Positions 62,002-64,000 of a stretch of DNA of 64,000 nucleotides are shown piece after piece (within the stretch, counting starts at the first letter, position 1; every line of letters begins with the position of its first letter). The stretch spans positions 186,001-250,000 of the forward strand of contig VZSF01000033.1 of NCBI GenBank assembly GCA_013398295.1, read 5' to 3'. The DNA is from Chionis minor. Lineage: Eukaryota > Chordata > Aves > Charadriiformes > Chionididae. Below the pieces are notes generated by a model, which was not told where the DNA came from, searched no databases, and saw only the letters and a list, made by a program, of their open reading frames with translations. Position numbers and translations under genes: made by a program.

Positions 62002-64000
62002 AAATTCAGTCATAATCTAGTTATACTGTTGTCAAAATTAATGGCAAATTTCCTGTTCATCTTTAGCAGGCGGAATCGGCCATCCTCGTGAGAGATTATG
62101 CTCCAAATCTGGGGTTTGCCTGTAATCCCAATTCCAAAGCGGTAAAGTGGTGCTGCTTTATTGAAACGCAGGTCATGTCACTGGGAAGATTATGCAGGAG
62201 GTAGTTGCATCTCTTCCTGATTCTAATTCTGTATCTTTTACAAAAACCTGTCTTAATAGTACAGTCTTGTGCTACCTTGCCACAGAAACCACTAAAGGAG
62301 GGAGGAGGAGGAAGGCAATTCATTCTACAGAAGTAGGTCCACTAGAGAGGTATTTAGGTTTTATAAATAGGTCTATAAATAATACATTTCTATTTCTGCT
62401 GGTTTTATTGTTATTGATATGCAATATAGTCCTCTGGGCTTAAATCTGCAGATATTTTTATTACTTGAGGTCATTGCTGTGTTGCATTGTACAAATAGCA
62501 CACTGCATTCACCTCAGCATATGTTTATTTTCGCATGCCTCAGTGGCTGTCTTGAAAACGCAGTGCATCGGGTGTTATTCATCTCTTCTACCTGTCCTTA
62601 GATTTTGCTAAGTGCATACTTTTATGGATCAGTTGAAAAGCCCCAATCACTCTGTAATTTAAGATTTTATGCCTGGATGCTGGATGTCATCCTAATAAGT
62701 GTGGTCGCGTATGCGCTTGTGTGAGGAGGTACAAAAGAAAATAATGCTTTGTTTCTCTGATGGGCTTCTGCAACTATTTCATGACACTGTCTGCACCTTT
62801 GCTAATTGAATAAGGATTATTTTGGAATGAGGAAAGCTGTAGCAGCTGAATAAGATTCAGCCAGTGCAATTAAAATATTAATGTAGATTGCTGTTAAAGA
62901 GGCAATAGTTTTTTTCCCGACATACACAGAAAAAGCAGAGGTGGGCGCTACATAGTCAGCTGCTGGGTTTTATTCTCTTCTAGCTTAGTGTGGAATACCA
63001 CTAGGATACAATAATTCCCTCTTTGAAGCTTAGTTTAACTGTACTGTTATATTTTTCAAGTCACCAAATGAGACCCAAGACCACTCACCTGCTGCTGTGT
63101 AACCACCCAGCAAAAACTTGCAAGATGCCCCTTCAAGATATTTGTGTGCTGGTTTCTGGATTTTGCCACATGCATGAACAGCCATGCTGTAGAATCACGC
63201 TGAAGATACAGTGCTTGTATGTTTGTGATACAGTAAAATCACACAGGCACCTCTGTGCTCCCCCCAACCTCTGCGTCTGAGCCAGACTGGAGCTGGCACG
63301 CAAATCTATGCATCGGATGCCTCAAGATATCACAGCATTGTAGAAGCAAAGACCAAGGCTGTGGTTGAATCTGGCTCTTCCAAAGCCATCCAGTGCCCAT
63401 GCCCAAAGGGTGATGGAAACCGAAGAAATGTGCCAACGCAGTCCATAAAGCACCAAGACTGCACTGTTATTTCCAAGCAGCATCTAATGCAATGAAAAGC
63501 TCTTCTCTTTTCCTTTGTCATCAACTCTGTCACATCATCCCGCAGAGATCAACCCCTAGCTCACAGAAAGGCTTTCTCCTAAAATATATTAACCTTAGCT
63601 CTCTCCCGTGTCACTACTCTAATTGAGACTTAATGTATTTACCTCTGCTTTTGTCACCCTCCCTCCCACTCCCCTTTTATTGGTAGTGTGTTGTATTAGC
63701 ATCCGTAAGCATATGCCCTTTCCCGCACATGTCAGACAGGCAGAGTGCTGTCAGTAAGACCTATCATTTATCTGGCGGTGGTGTTCTGGATCATTAGCAG
63801 AGTGTTGCAGTTTCACCCTCCATCCTGGTGCTTTCCCTTAAGTAGATTTCACTACATCAGTCTCATTTTCAAAACGATGGCTTAAGTGCACATGTTAATT
63901 GCAAGATTTAATTATACAGCGGCGAAGTTGTGAAATTTTCCTCCTAATTAACAAGGAAAAACTTGGCGCGGGAGAAAGGGTATAATGGGGAAACGCCTTT
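62002..64000. other. Non-coding stretch to the window edge
   Basis: No gene recognised. The last 430 bases are AT-leaning and repeat-free, with several homeodomain-type cores (TAATTGAGAC, TTAATTGCAAG, CTAATTAAC). Confidence 0.45.

Noticed and set aside
1..64000. CRISPR arrays, bacterial operons, phage or plasmid features, tRNA genes
   Set aside because: No evenly spaced direct repeats with spacers, no dense coding, no tRNA B-box; CR1 and avian LTR elements point to a vertebrate chromosome.

Overview
This window looks like non-coding DNA from a bird nuclear genome, either a gene desert or the inside of a very large intron. The bird assignment rests on three CR1 LINE 3' ends in the form typical of avian genomes (about 23263-23450, 37520-37690 and 58258-58525) and two LTRs of avian ERVL type (13837-14413 and 24943-25561). 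Weathered MIR/CORE-SINE remnants typical of all amniotes are also present. I recognise no protein-coding exon, tRNA, rRNA, snRNA or known microRNA. The longest open frame is 206 codons, resembles no family I know, and is within what chance allows in 64 kb of AT-leaning DNA.

Layout. 1-9 kb: unique sequence with ancient repeat fragments at 2026, 6961, 8006 and 8806, and a decayed 30-bp tandem at 6346. 9.2-9.9 kb: a TATA-like site followed by the most obvious CpG-dense segment of the window. 12-14.4 kb: an exact 39-bp tandem duplication whose unit folds into a hairpin, then a solo LTR flanked by GTGGC on both sides. 16-21.5 kb: an exon-like segment with strong splice sites at both ends, an AT-rich homeodomain-site-rich block at 18.9-19.5 kb, and two or three MIR copies in the same orientation within 1.5 kb. 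23-25.6 kb: a CR1 3' end and a second solo LTR, on the minus strand, flanked by CTCTG. 26-37 kb: mostly unique, with a possible small exon and a two-state hairpin near 32.6-32.95 kb and a SINE remnant near 36 kb. 37.5-58.5 kb: two CR1 fragments, further MIR remnants, an ancient palindromic repeat at 44.5 kb, several enhancer-like AT-rich blocks, an almost ideal 3' splice site at 50.16 kb, and simple repeats. 58.5-64 kb: a pure AGGGA pentanucleotide array at 61.95 kb and another AT-rich block that runs to the window edge.

With no confident genes there is no operon or pathway to describe. The most economical reading is regulatory sequence between or within vertebrate genes: many candidate conserved non-coding blocks, a low load of interspersed repeats, and perhaps exons of an unannotated non-coding transcript. 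I found no evidence of a novel biological system. The more checkable leads are the exon-like segments, the CpG-dense segment, the hairpin-bearing tandem and the two LTRs with target-site duplications. Repeat names come from pattern memory, not from a search.
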